Shown: positions 36,281-44,956 of the stretch, piece after piece
How the letters are laid out: the number at the start of each line of letters is the position of its first letter
How positions within the stretch are numbered: position 1 is the stretch's first letter
DNA from: Ignavibacteria bacterium
GTDB taxonomy: Bacteria; Bacteroidota; Ignavibacteria; Kapaibacteriales; Kapaibacteriaceae
Length of the DNA stretch: 64,000 nucleotides
Assembly (NCBI GenBank): GCA_016707005.1
Contig: JADJIQ010000002.1
Coordinates: 496,001-560,000 of the forward strand
Reading direction: 5' to 3'
Translations under genes and position numbers: made by a program
The notes under the pieces: model-generated
What the model saw: only the letters and a program-made list of their open reading frames with translations
Database searches by the model: none
What the model was told of the DNA's origin: nothing

Positions 36281-37414
36281 ATGATCGTTCCCAACCCACA
36301 TCTCCAACATATTGCGTCCTACACACCGGGCGCATCACCCGATCAGATCAAGGCTGAATTTGGCCTTGACCACGTGGAGAAATTGGCGTCGAATGAGAAC
36401 CCGCGTGGTTCCTCAGCTGCGGCACTTGAAGCGGCCCGCGAGGCATTATCATCGCAGGCGCATCTCTATGCCGATGGTGGGATGCGATTACGGCAGCGTC
36501 TGGCAGAACATCATAATGTCAGCATCGAATCGATCAGCGTCCATAATGGCAGCGATGCCATTATCCATCAGATCATGCGAGTGTTTCTCCTTCCAGGTGA
36601 GACCGCGTTGAGTTCGCATGGCACGTTTGTAAGCTTTGGTCTGGCCGTACGGGGTGTGGCCGCTGAACCACAATTCGTTCCGCTCACTGCCGGATACCGA
36701 TTCGACGTTCAAGCGCTTGTTGCCGCGGTCACGGATCGCACAAAGGTGATCTACATCGCCAATCCGAACAACCCTACCGGTACCTACATCACGCACGACG
36801 AACTCGTGTGGCTCATGGACAACGTTCCGAGCTCCACGCTTGTTGTGCTTGATGAAGCCTATGTGGAGTATGCACGTCATCTTGCGCCGGATACCTATCC
36901 CGACACTTTGTCGATGCCATATCAGAATCTTTTGTGCCTGCGGACATTTTCGAAGGCCTATGGTCTCGCAGCACTTCGCATCGGCTATGCGATCGGTCAT
37001 CCCGATGTGGTTCAGTGGCTTATCCGTACCAAACTTCCGTTTGATCCAAACGGGCCGGGTTGTGCAGCAGCCGTGGCCGCATTGGATGACCAAGACTTCG
37101 TTCACGAAAGCGTTGAACTTAATGGTAAGGGGCTGGCACTGCTTCTGTCAACCTTGCACGAATGCGGGTACGTAACAAGCTCTAGTATTGCCAACTTCGT
37201 GATGGTCGATCTCGGAGATGCCTTCACGGCTGCCGCCTTCCATAAACATCTACTTCTTCAGGGCTTCATCGCCAGACCACTTGCCGGATTCGGACTGCCA
37301 ACATGTGTGCGGATCAGCACGGGCACACAGGAACAGAATGTACACCTAGCAGATGTACTTCGAGCATATGCTGCTGAGACCGTAGAAGCCCCTTCCCCAT
37401 CCTTGATCCAATAG
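36281..37414 (+). CDS. hisC: Class I/II aminotransferase of the HisC family
   Basis: The 377-residue protein has the fold-type I pattern: KLASNENPRGSS, GSDAIIHQIM, YIANPNNPTGTYI, VVLDEAYVEYA and the PLP lysine 225 in RTFSKAYGLAALRIGYAIG. Its closest family is histidinol-phosphate aminotransferase, but no other histidine gene is near. Directly downstream are HPPD and glutamate dehydrogenase. HisC-family enzymes often accept tyrosine or phenylalanine, so here it may supply 4-hydroxyphenylpyruvate. I chose ATG 36281 over a TTG at 36272 because it fits family N-termini and the promoter box. The stop is TAG. Confidence 0.85.
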   Translation: MIVPNPHLQHIASYTPGASPDQIKAEFGLDHVEKLASNENPRGSSAAALEAAREALSSQAHLYADGGMRLRQRLAEHHNVSIESISVHNGSDAIIHQIMRVFLLPGETALSSHGTFVSFGLAVRGVAAEPQFVPLTAGYRFDVQALVAAVTDRTKVIYIANPNNPTGTYITHDELVWLMDNVPSSTLVVLDEAYVEYARHLAPDTYPDTLSMPYQNLLCLRTFSKAYGLAALRIGYAIGHPDVVQWLIRTKLPFDPNGPGCAAAVAALDDQDFVHESVELNGKGLALLLSTLHECGYVTSSSIANFVMVDLGDAFTAAAFHKHLLLQGFIARPLAGFGLPTCVRISTGTQEQNVHLADVLRAYAAETVEAPSPSLIQ

Positions 37415-37430
37415 TCGGAGAACAAATACC

Positions 37431-38561
37431 ATGAGCACAGACACGCTATCAGCACCTACACCAACCGCAACGGAGGATTTTCTTCCGCTCAACGGTACGG
37501 ACTATGTTGAGATCTACTGCGGCAACGCCAAGCAGTCGGCTTATTTCTATCGTACCGCGTTCGGGTATCAGCTCGTTGCGTATGCGGGACCGGAAACGGG
37601 TGTGCGCGACCGTGCTTCATACGTGTTGCAGCAAGGCAAGATCCGTCTGGTTCTCACATCACCGATGCATCCCGACAATCCGATCACCGAACACATCGCT
37701 AAACATGGCGATGGTGTGAAGGTATTGGCACTTTGGGTGGACGATGCCCGTGCTGCGTGGAAGGCCACTACGGAACGCGGAGCAGTGAGCATTCAGGAGC
37801 CAACAGTACTTACCGATGATCACGGCGAAGTGGTTGTAGCATCGATCAAGACATACGGTGATACCGTTCACACCTTCGTTGAGCGCCGCAACTACAACGG
37901 TGCATTCATGCCGGGATATCAAGCTATCGACGATGGCTACAAGACCGAGCCTATTGGGCTTCTCTATGTTGACCATTGCGTAGGAAACGTTGAACTTGGC
38001 CACATGAATGAATGGGTAAAGTTCTATGAGGATGTGATGGGCTTCAAACTGCTCATCACCTTCGACGACTCAGATATCTCCACCGAATATTCCGCCCTTA
38101 TGTCAAAGGTGGTTTCAAATGGTACGGGATACGTGAAGTTCCCGATCAATGAGCCAGCATCAGGCAAACGAAAGAGCCAGATCGAAGAGTACATCGAATT
38201 CTATCACGGTGCAGGTGTTCAGCATATCGCGGTGGCAACGAATGACATCATTCACACCGTGAGTGAACTGCGTCGCCGAGGCGTTCAGTTCCTGCATGTA
38301 CCGGGAACGTATTACCTTGACCTTCTCGACCGTGTTGGAGCAATTGGAGAAGACATCAACGATCTTCGCAGACTCAACATCCTTGTTGATCGCGATGACG
38401 AGGGGTATCTTCTTCAGATCTTCACAAAGCCGGTTGAAGATCGTCCTACAGTATTCTATGAGATCATTCAGCGTCGCGGTGCACGTTCGTTTGGCAAGGG
38501 CAACTTCAAAGCGCTCTTTGAATCGATCGAACGCGAGCAGGCATTGCGCGGCAACTTGTAA
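37431..38561 (+). CDS. hpd: 4-Hydroxyphenylpyruvate dioxygenase
   Basis: HPPD converts 4-hydroxyphenylpyruvate plus oxygen to homogentisate, the committed step in tyrosine breakdown (and in tocopherol/plastoquinone synthesis in other organisms). The 2-His-1-carboxylate iron site is visible: His182 in YVDHCVGNV, His265 in GVQHIAVAT and Glu344 in VFYEIIQRRG. The C-terminal gating helix SFGKGNFKALFESIEREQ is also present. The length of 376 is normal for the bacterial/metazoan-like form. It follows the aminotransferase by 16 bases. No homogentisate dioxygenase is in the window. Its presence implies an aerobic way of life. Confidence 0.96.
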   Translation: MSTDTLSAPTPTATEDFLPLNGTDYVEIYCGNAKQSAYFYRTAFGYQLVAYAGPETGVRDRASYVLQQGKIRLVLTSPMHPDNPITEHIAKHGDGVKVLALWVDDARAAWKATTERGAVSIQEPTVLTDDHGEVVVASIKTYGDTVHTFVERRNYNGAFMPGYQAIDDGYKTEPIGLLYVDHCVGNVELGHMNEWVKFYEDVMGFKLLITFDDSDISTEYSALMSKVVSNGTGYVKFPINEPASGKRKSQIEEYIEFYHGAGVQHIAVATNDIIHTVSELRRRGVQFLHVPGTYYLDLLDRVGAIGEDINDLRRLNILVDRDDEGYLLQIFTKPVEDRPTVFYEIIQRRGARSFGKGNFKALFESIEREQALRGNL

Positions 38562-38596
38562 TTCACAGACACTTGTTTCACCTTTAAAGCCTTCTT

Positions 38597-40051
38597 ATGG
38601 CTTCCAAAGCAAAACCGAGCAAGGCGCCAACGGCGCTCTTTCACGGAAACAACCCCTTCCTCGATTCGGTGAACGCCTATTTCGATAAGGCGGCAGCGAT
38701 CATGGATCATCCTAAGGGACTCCTTGACCAGATCCGAGTGTGTAACTCGGTGTACTACATGCAATTCCCTGTGCGTATCAAGGGTGGCATTCAAGTGGTA
38801 CAGGCCTGGCGGGCCGAACACAGTCACCATAAGCTGCCAACAAAGGGCGGCATTCGTTATGCATTGTCGGTTGACCAAGAAGAAGTGCAGGCACTTGCAG
38901 CACTCATGACCTATAAGTGCGCAGTGGTCGATGTTCCGTTCGGTGGCGGCAAGGGCGGTATCCGTATCGACCCTAAGGCGTACACCACAGAAGAACTTGA
39001 GCGCATCACACGCCGCTATACCGTGGAGCTGATCAAGAAGAACTTCATCGGACCATCGGTGGACGTGCCTGCTCCTGACTACGGTACCGGTCCGCGCGAA
39101 ATGGCATGGATCGCAGACACGTATCAGGCGTTTGCAAAGGATGAGATCAACTCCCTTGCTTGCGTTACCGGTAAGCCGGTTGGCCAAGGTGGCGTGCGCG
39201 GCAGAACAGCCGCTACCGGTCGCGGCCTCTACTTTGCAGTTCGCGAGGCCGTGAACGATCCAAAGCTCATGAAGAAGCTGAAGATGACCACCGGGCTGTC
39301 CGACAAGCGCGTGATCGTACAAGGATTTGGCAACGTGGGATACCATGCTGCGAAATTCCTCGCCGAAGCCGGGTCTACGGTGATCGGGATCATCGAATGG
39401 GACGGCGCGATCGTCAACCCGAAGGGGATCGATATTGAAGCGCTGAATGCACACCGCATGAAGAAGGGTTCTATCACAGGCTTTGCCGGTGGCAAGACCA
39501 TCAAGGATGGGAACAGTGTGCTTGAGCATGATTGTGACATCCTGGTGCCAGCAGCACTCGAGTCACAGATCCATAAGGGCAATGCAGCGAAGATCAAGGC
39601 GAAGATCATTGCCGAAGGTGCTAATGGTCCGATCACTTCCGAAGCAGAGCCGATTCTTCTTAAGAAGGGCATCTTGGTAATGCCGGACATGTATGTGAAC
39701 GCCGGCGGTGTTGTGGTGTCCTACTTCGAGTGGCTCAAGAATATCTCCCACGTTCGTTTCGGACGTATGGATAAGCGCTTTGAAGAAGGCACAAACACAC
39801 GTCTCGTTGAGACCGTAGAGCGTCTCACTGGTAAGTCACTTACCGTTGTGGAGCGCAACATGGTAGCACGAGGCGCTGATGAAGAGGATCTTGTGAACTC
39901 TGGTCTCGAAGACACAATGATCTCTTCGTATCACACGATCATGGAGCAGTACTTTGGAAATCCAAAGGTGAAGGACATGCGTACTGCTGCCTTTGTTAGT
40001 TCGATCGATAAGATCGCACAATCGTATCTGTCGCTCGGGATCTTCCCGTAA
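38597..40051 (+). CDS. gdhA: Glutamate/Leu/Phe/Val dehydrogenase family, likely glutamate dehydrogenase
   Basis: The enzyme oxidises glutamate to 2-oxoglutarate and ammonia with NAD(P). Substrate-site segments are PTKGGIRYAL, LMTYKCAVVDVPFGGGKGGI and VPAPDYGTGPREMAWI; the Rossmann part has VIVQGFGNVGYHAAKFL. At 484 residues it is longer than the common 420-450 form, with a longer N-terminus (about 25 residues, Lys-rich). It ends the three-gene unit: the dehydrogenase can recycle the glutamate formed by the aminotransferase. A bidirectional terminator follows at 40073. Leucine dehydrogenase is a less likely reading. Confidence 0.93.
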   Translation: MASKAKPSKAPTALFHGNNPFLDSVNAYFDKAAAIMDHPKGLLDQIRVCNSVYYMQFPVRIKGGIQVVQAWRAEHSHHKLPTKGGIRYALSVDQEEVQALAALMTYKCAVVDVPFGGGKGGIRIDPKAYTTEELERITRRYTVELIKKNFIGPSVDVPAPDYGTGPREMAWIADTYQAFAKDEINSLACVTGKPVGQGGVRGRTAATGRGLYFAVREAVNDPKLMKKLKMTTGLSDKRVIVQGFGNVGYHAAKFLAEAGSTVIGIIEWDGAIVNPKGIDIEALNAHRMKKGSITGFAGGKTIKDGNSVLEHDCDILVPAALESQIHKGNAAKIKAKIIAEGANGPITSEAEPILLKKGILVMPDMYVNAGGVVVSYFEWLKNISHVRFGRMDKRFEEGTNTRLVETVERLTGKSLTVVERNMVARGADEEDLVNSGLEDTMISSYHTIMEQYFGNPKVKDMRTAAFVSSIDKIAQSYLSLGIFP

Positions 40052-40072
40052 ACAAAGCACGTATCGAAAAAG

Positions 40073-40102
40073 AAAAAGGCGAGTCGCAAGACTCGCCTTT
40101 TT
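40073..40102 (+). terminator. Bidirectional Rho-independent terminator between gdhA and the Ig-domain protein gene
   Basis: The stem aaaaaggcgagtc / gactcgccttttt with a GCAA tetraloop is flanked by A-runs on the left and T-runs on the right, so it can work for both convergent transcripts. Confidence 0.9.
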
Positions 40103-40126
40103 TGTTTGTCGTTGAGAGCACGATCG

Positions 40127-42559
40127 TTAACGAACGATCACTTTCTCTATGCGCGAAGAACCGAGTTGTTCAATAAACAGAACGTAGAGTCCTGGAGATA
40201 CCGTGCTTCCATTTGCATCGCGTCTGTTCCAGATGATCTCATTCGAACCACTCAAGAGCGCAACGGTGTTGCCTGTGACGGTTACGATGCGTACGCTCAT
40301 GCGACTTAGCAGTGGGCTCACGATGCGAAGTTCTTCAGACATCGGATTTGGCGAGATGCGGATCCCTGCTACCGGTGCCTCCTCTTCGTCAACACTTGAG
40401 ATCACTCGTCGGGTAAGCACGAATGAAACATCGCCAGCATCGGTTTCTACCGTGACGAGCGCATCATCTCCCGTCTCCGTGGCCGTTTCATAACAGAGTT
40501 CACGTTGTTGTCCACTTACAAGCTGGAATGGAACGGTCTGCGGATTTGTTGCTGTCCACGTTGTTGCCCCTGGGCCCGTTACGCGGATGCGGCGAACCTC
40601 CGTTGCTGCACATGGCAGTGGAAGCGAGTTATTGCACTTCTTATCGCCAACAACACCCTGAGCGAACACCACTGTGTCGTTGTCAAATGCGAGTCCGGTA
40701 ACTGCATCGCCCCCTACTGTGAACGTCCGATTTCCGCTTGAAGCAAAGAAGGTGACTGTTCCGGAAAGTGGACCGGATGTCTTTGGTGAGATCTTCAGTC
40801 GAACATCACGTTGCTCATTCGGAGCAAGTGTGACGGGAGCTGTGAGACCCTCTACAGAGATATTGGCCACCGGTTCCGCAGAGATGGACGTGATCGTGAT
40901 TGGTGAGCCACCCTCATTGATGAGGAGTCCAGTAATAGTTGTGTCCACTGTTGAACATGACGGAACATTGGTCAATGTGATCCCAGTGGATGCAAGTTCG
41001 AGCTTGCCGGGACCAGTGGAGGCGGTGACCTTCACGATTGCATTACGCGTGATCACCGTATCGCACTTGTTCATCACGCGGCAGCTGTATTGTCCGGAGT
41101 CCGCACGCGCTATCGATCCCTTCCGATAGATCCTCTGGGTTGCTCCGGAAATGAATGCTCCATTGCGTAGCCACTGATACGTGAGTTCCTCACCGGACGC
41201 ATCAAACGTAAGAACGAGTGAATCTCCTGCCTTGAGATTCTTATCTGTTGGCTCGATGCGAACCAATGGCCGTTCCGTGATCGACAGACGAACAACGGCA
41301 CTCTCTACTTCCGGATTACAGGAGCCCCGTACGATCACCTGATAATCACCTTCATCAAACAGCGTTGCGTTCGAGATGTTGAGTCGATTTCCGGTTGAAG
41401 ACGGAATTGGCTCGCCGTTCTTCAGCCATTGATAGATGAGGTCATTCCCGGTTGCTTCAACCGTAAAGAACGTGTTCTCTGTTTCACAGATCGATCGCGC
41501 CGTTGGCTGTGTGACGATCTTCGGTTTCGTGCCGATCGTTACTGTAGATTGTTGCGACGTAGCGTTCCCTCCGCATCCGAAGATGACACAGTCATAAACG
41601 CCCGCTTGGGCCTGACCAACAGTGTTGATCGTGAGTACTGCGTTCGTGCCGCCCGGTAGATCCACTCCGTTGTGTCTCCAACGATACTGGAGATCTGAGC
41701 CGGACGCTCCGATCGTGAGAGTAAGGGGCTTCCCTTCGCACACAAGTACATTCTGTGCAGGCTGCAGAGATATGACGGGTCCGGCAGAGATCGTAACTGC
41801 GTTTCCACGAGAGATCTCGAGTCCGGTTGCAGCATCCATCATTCGAACAACATAGTCGCCACCTGCCTGTGTTCCAGGGACATTGTAGGTGAACGTCTGA
41901 GTGCTTGCATCAATGGAATTCGCGATGATTTCGTTGGTAGCGAAGTTGTCCTTCGACCACTCGAGGCGCACGGTTGTCAGTCCGGTTTGTGTCCACGTAT
42001 ATGTGACGGGATTACCTCGGCAGATGGTTGTTCCACCGGCTGGACCAGTAAAGGTTGAACCTGTGACGGTGATATTGATACCTCCCGACAAATTCCAATC
42101 ATCAGCATCGCTGTCATTCCCATCGAGATTCACGGCATTGCCTGCTCCATTAAAGGTGTAGACCCCATGAGCAGCAGGAGCGGACCACGTGAATGAAAAT
42201 CGTGCAGAACCCCCGGCCATTGCCATTGGGGTTGTGTGCGTGAGCTCACCGCCAATATTCTGTGCGCCAAACTGTGGGGTCAGCGTCCCGGCGTTGCCAC
42301 CACCCTGACGAATGCTCACATTGAAACCGGCATTGGCGTTCGTGGCATGGGCAACAACAAACGTGAAGCTCCCGGTCTGTCCGGATCGTACGGTGCGCGA
42401 TCCCTCTAGGGTAACAGTTGTTGCGGCAGCTTGTCCCCCGTGGCAAGGTGTGCACCCTGCTTGTGAGGAACCTGTTTGTCCACCCGAGTGAGCGATCACA
42501 GACAAGGGGCTGACCAAGAAACACAAGGTCAAGAACGAAAGAAGTTTCGCGAATCTCAT
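40127..42559 (-). CDS. Secreted multi-domain protein: reelin-like N-terminus with CxxCH, Ig-like domains, C-terminal sorting tail
   Basis: From ATG 42559 the protein is 810 residues with a signal peptide (MRFAKLLSFLTLCFLVSPLSVIA). Just after it, GCTPCHGG carries a CxxCH motif, the pattern of a covalent haem site and also of the choice-of-anchor-V/reelin-type domain that follows (SFTFVVAHATNANAGFNVSI, THTTPM, HGVYTFNGAGNAV). Then come about four Ig-like repeats with paired cysteines and YQWLKNG or YRWRHNG tryptophans (about 200-545). A choice-of-anchor-D-like domain (TVDTTITGLLINEGGSPITI, LAPNEQRDVRLKI) precedes a type A sorting tail (ISPNPMSEELRIVSP...LYVLFIEQLGSSRIEKVIVR). A surface adhesin or binding protein is likely; no enzyme motif was seen. 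Confidence 0.82.
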   Translation of the reverse strand: MRFAKLLSFLTLCFLVSPLSVIAHSGGQTGSSQAGCTPCHGGQAAATTVTLEGSRTVRSGQTGSFTFVVAHATNANAGFNVSIRQGGGNAGTLTPQFGAQNIGGELTHTTPMAMAGGSARFSFTWSAPAAHGVYTFNGAGNAVNLDGNDSDADDWNLSGGINITVTGSTFTGPAGGTTICRGNPVTYTWTQTGLTTVRLEWSKDNFATNEIIANSIDASTQTFTYNVPGTQAGGDYVVRMMDAATGLEISRGNAVTISAGPVISLQPAQNVLVCEGKPLTLTIGASGSDLQYRWRHNGVDLPGGTNAVLTINTVGQAQAGVYDCVIFGCGGNATSQQSTVTIGTKPKIVTQPTARSICETENTFFTVEATGNDLIYQWLKNGEPIPSSTGNRLNISNATLFDEGDYQVIVRGSCNPEVESAVVRLSITERPLVRIEPTDKNLKAGDSLVLTFDASGEELTYQWLRNGAFISGATQRIYRKGSIARADSGQYSCRVMNKCDTVITRNAIVKVTASTGPGKLELASTGITLTNVPSCSTVDTTITGLLINEGGSPITITSISAEPVANISVEGLTAPVTLAPNEQRDVRLKISPKTSGPLSGTVTFFASSGNRTFTVGGDAVTGLAFDNDTVVFAQGVVGDKKCNNSLPLPCAATEVRRIRVTGPGATTWTATNPQTVPFQLVSGQQRELCYETATETGDDALVTVETDAGDVSFVLTRRVISSVDEEEAPVAGIRISPNPMSEELRIVSPLLSRMSVRIVTVTGNTVALLSGSNEIIWNRRDANGSTVSPGLYVLFIEQLGSSRIEKVIVR

Positions 42560-42644
42560 GAGGAACCTGAAAGTGTTGGTCGATATCTCGTGGCTCAACG
42601 CAGTCAACTGCGTTTTTGTTACTGAGGCACGTTTATAAAATAGC

Positions 42645-42672
42645 AAGAGCTGACGGGAGACCGTCAGCTCTT
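42645..42672 (-). terminator. Probable Rho-independent terminator of the YceI gene
   Basis: A 12-bp stem (aagagctgacgg / ccgtcagctctt) with a GAGA loop. On the minus strand it is followed by the weak T-rich stretch TTGCTATTTTAT. It lies between the YceI stop and the next start. Confidence 0.6.
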
Positions 42673-42715
42673 AGAGTGGAATTTTTACGTAGTTGATTCC
42701 GAGGAGGTCATGCTC

Positions 42716-43363
42716 TTAAGAATTTGCGAAGAGTTTGGCTTGGATCACGATCGATTCGCCCACGCTCTTACCAACGATTCCTTCTTTCCCGGTGATCTTG
42801 TGGTCGGCTAGGGCAACGGTGAAATTCGCATCGATCATGATCAGATTTCCGCTGGCACGCTTCTTTGTCTCGGCCGATTCTGCAAGGTACTTTATGCTGA
42901 CGGTAGCCGTGGATGGCTTGGCGATCCCATGAACCGTAAAGGTTCCAACCGCCGTTGCTGTTACGACGCTCTTCCCGTCCTTAGTTTCGACCTTAACGTC
43001 CTTAAGCGACTTCACGTCAAACGTGATGGTTGGATGAGCGCCCGCGTCTAGCCACATCGGGCTGTACATATGGTCATCACGCTTTGAATTGGCGGTCTTC
43101 ATCGAGGTTACTGGCACCTCAATACGCCCCGTTGTTGCCTCTAGGTTCGAAGCATCCAGCATGAACGACCCAGATACTCCGTTGGCTGTGCCGGTGATCT
43201 TCTCCATTGGGGCATTGGAAACGAATTCAATGCCGTTATTCCCAACGGCATTGTTCAGAGTGTACTTCTTTGACCCTCCTTGAGCGCCGGGGATGCCCGT
43301 TCCCGCAGCGAGAACTCCCGCAGCCGTCAACAAAATGGCCACTGACGCGATGATGTTCCGCAT
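42716..43363 (-). CDS. YceI-family lipid-binding periplasmic protein
   Basis: The 215-residue protein has a signal peptide (about 1-19) and the YceI lipocalin-like fold: KITGTANGVSGSFMLDASNLEATTGRIEVPVTSMKTAN (residues about 55-92), KRDDHMYSPMWLDAGAHPTITFDVKSLKD and GTFTVHGIAKPSTATVSIKY. YceI proteins bind polyisoprenoid-type lipids, and some are stress-induced. The gene stands alone, with a terminator behind it and a 54-base leader in front of it with TATATTGC as a possible -7 box. Precise ligand unknown. Confidence 0.92.
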   Translation of the reverse strand: MRNIIASVAILLTAAGVLAAGTGIPGAQGGSKKYTLNNAVGNNGIEFVSNAPMEKITGTANGVSGSFMLDASNLEATTGRIEVPVTSMKTANSKRDDHMYSPMWLDAGAHPTITFDVKSLKDVKVETKDGKSVVTATAVGTFTVHGIAKPSTATVSIKYLAESAETKKRASGNLIMIDANFTVALADHKITGKEGIVGKSVGESIVIQAKLFANS

Positions 43364-43435
43364 ATCGATATTCCTGCAAAAGTGGTGACAACGTTGTCAT
43401 TTGTGTGTTACGACACGCAATATACGCTTATGTGT

Positions 43436-44566
43436 TCACACACGCAAACCACGGATGATATCAGAAAGTAGTGTAACGGCGTTTTTCACGTCGTCAATCG
43501 TGTTGTTCTTCGACACCGAAAGCCGCACGGCCGCCTTTGCCTCATCCGAGGGTAGGCCCATCGCTAACAAGACATGAGACGGTTGAAGGCTGCCGGAAAC
43601 ACATGCACTGCCGTTGGAGACTGCCACCCCACCCATGTCCATGGACTGGAGGATGGACTCACCGTCGAGCTGATCAGCATCTCGAAACGACACATTCAGA
43701 ATATTTGGCAGACTACCAGAATCGGGAGTATTGATCCGGATGTTCGGGACCAATTCCGTGACCAGCCTTCGAGCTTCTGCGATCAACGAACTCATGTGGG
43801 CAGCCCGTTGCTCCACTTCTCGAATGGCCATGCGGGCTGCAACAGCAAACCCTACGATCAGGGCTACCGGCTCGGTTCCTGCACGTCGGTTCCGTTCCTG
43901 CCCGCCCCCTTGCTGATGGGCTTTGAAATCGATCCCCTTACGGATGAACATCGCACCAACACCTTTGGGGCCGTGGATCTTGTGCGCAGAAAGCGAGAGA
44001 AAATCAACCCCTAGTGCTCCCACATTCAAAGGGATCTTGCCGAACGACTGTATTGCGTCGCTGTGGAGCAGTGCGTCGGGGAGAGCGGCTCGTATGGCAC
44101 TGAGGTCGTTAACAACACCCGTCTCGTTGTTCGCATGCATCAGACTAACAAGCGTACGGGGCGTGTTCGATGTATCAAGTGCATCCAGACGAACCCGCCC
44201 AAATGAATCGACGGGCAGAACCCGGTGATCAGTACCGTGCCCTCGAAGGACTTCTGCCGGGTGGAGTACAGCATGATGTTCTGTGGCTCCCACATGAACG
44301 GCATCGGCAAGTGCCGAAACACCAACGCAGCTCTTCAAGATCGAATTGTTCGATTCTGTTCCACCGCTCGTGAACGTGATCTCTGCAGGGTGTGCCTCGA
44401 GGAAGGATGCGATCTCCATACGTGCATCTTCAACGGCCACACGGGACTGTCGGCCGAGCTTGTAGATACTGGATGCATTGCCAAAGCCCCCTCTCAACCA
44501 TGGGATCATCGCCTCGAGCACGGCTTCGTCGATCTGGGTTGTTGCGCTGTTGTCCAGGTAGATCAT
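43436..44566 (-). CDS. Cysteine desulfurase (NifS/IscS family)
   Basis: The enzyme takes sulfur from cysteine for Fe-S clusters and tRNA thiolation. Features: YLDNSATTQIDEAV, FTSGGTESNNSIL, EHHAV, the PLP lysine 196 in SLSAHKIHGPKGVG, RAGTEPV and the sulfur-carrying Cys322 in SNGSACVSGSLQPSHVLLAMG. The short active loop after Cys322 fits the IscS-like class I. At 376 residues it is normal. No iscU, sufBCD or mnmA neighbours are visible. Its start overlaps the end of an 86-residue unknown protein (ATGA). Confidence 0.95.
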   Translation of the reverse strand: MIYLDNSATTQIDEAVLEAMIPWLRGGFGNASSIYKLGRQSRVAVEDARMEIASFLEAHPAEITFTSGGTESNNSILKSCVGVSALADAVHVGATEHHAVLHPAEVLRGHGTDHRVLPVDSFGRVRLDALDTSNTPRTLVSLMHANNETGVVNDLSAIRAALPDALLHSDAIQSFGKIPLNVGALGVDFLSLSAHKIHGPKGVGAMFIRKGIDFKAHQQGGGQERNRRAGTEPVALIVGFAVAARMAIREVEQRAAHMSSLIAEARRLVTELVPNIRINTPDSGSLPNILNVSFRDADQLDGESILQSMDMGGVAVSNGSACVSGSLQPSHVLLAMGLPSDEAKAAVRLSVSKNNTIDDVKNAVTLLSDIIRGLRV

Positions 44567-44823
44567 GATACCCGCCCGAGACCCTTATAGATGTCGAACT
44601 TGGCGCTGTAGAGCACAATGTTCAATTCCAAATCTCTCAGTGTTCCGCCTGATGGCGAGAGGTAGAATGTGCCGATGTGCTCGGTTGCCGACTTTGCAAG
44701 CAGCCCCTTTTCATCCACATAGAACCGGACCAACTTGTAGCCAAGTCTATCCGGAGCCACTGCGGCCTGTGCGATCAGATTGTCCGGACTATAGACAAGC
44801 AGGTCTGGAGATGGTTCTGACAT
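44563..44823 (-). CDS. Small protein of unknown function upstream of the cysteine desulfurase
   Basis: An 86-residue soluble protein starting MSEPSPDLLVYSPDNLIAQAAV. It contains YKLVRFYVDEKGLLAKSATEHIGTF and LRDLELNIVLYSAKFDIYKGLGRVS, with a predicted alpha/beta mix and no cysteine. It ends in the ATGA overlap with the desulfurase gene, so co-translation is likely. It is divergent from secA. I do not recognise the family. Confidence 0.55.
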   Translation of the reverse strand: MSEPSPDLLVYSPDNLIAQAAVAPDRLGYKLVRFYVDEKGLLAKSATEHIGTFYLSPSGGTLRDLELNIVLYSAKFDIYKGLGRVS

Positions 44824-44846
44824 ATATCGTCTTTCTGCGTCATGGG

Positions 44847-44878
44847 TTGGGGTGCCACCAAATTAACGAGTAATTTTG
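44847..44878 (+). promoter_or_regulatory. Promoter of secA
   Basis: TTGG (44847-44850), a 20-nt spacer and TAATTTTG (44871-44878) match the Bacteroidota -33/-7 pattern with the same spacing as the purN promoter. Here the ATG is about 78 nt downstream, so this mRNA would have a leader. Confidence 0.6.
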
Positions 44879-44956
44879 CAGGCTTCGACCATATCGTTGG
44901 CACCAAATGCCATCGACATGCGTCAATTGCGCATCGCTCTCAATAACCGCACACCC

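Noticed and set aside
38468..39529. 353-residue minus-strand ORF opposite gdhA
   Set aside because: Antisense shadow of gdhA, His/Cys-rich composition typical of reverse-strand reading.
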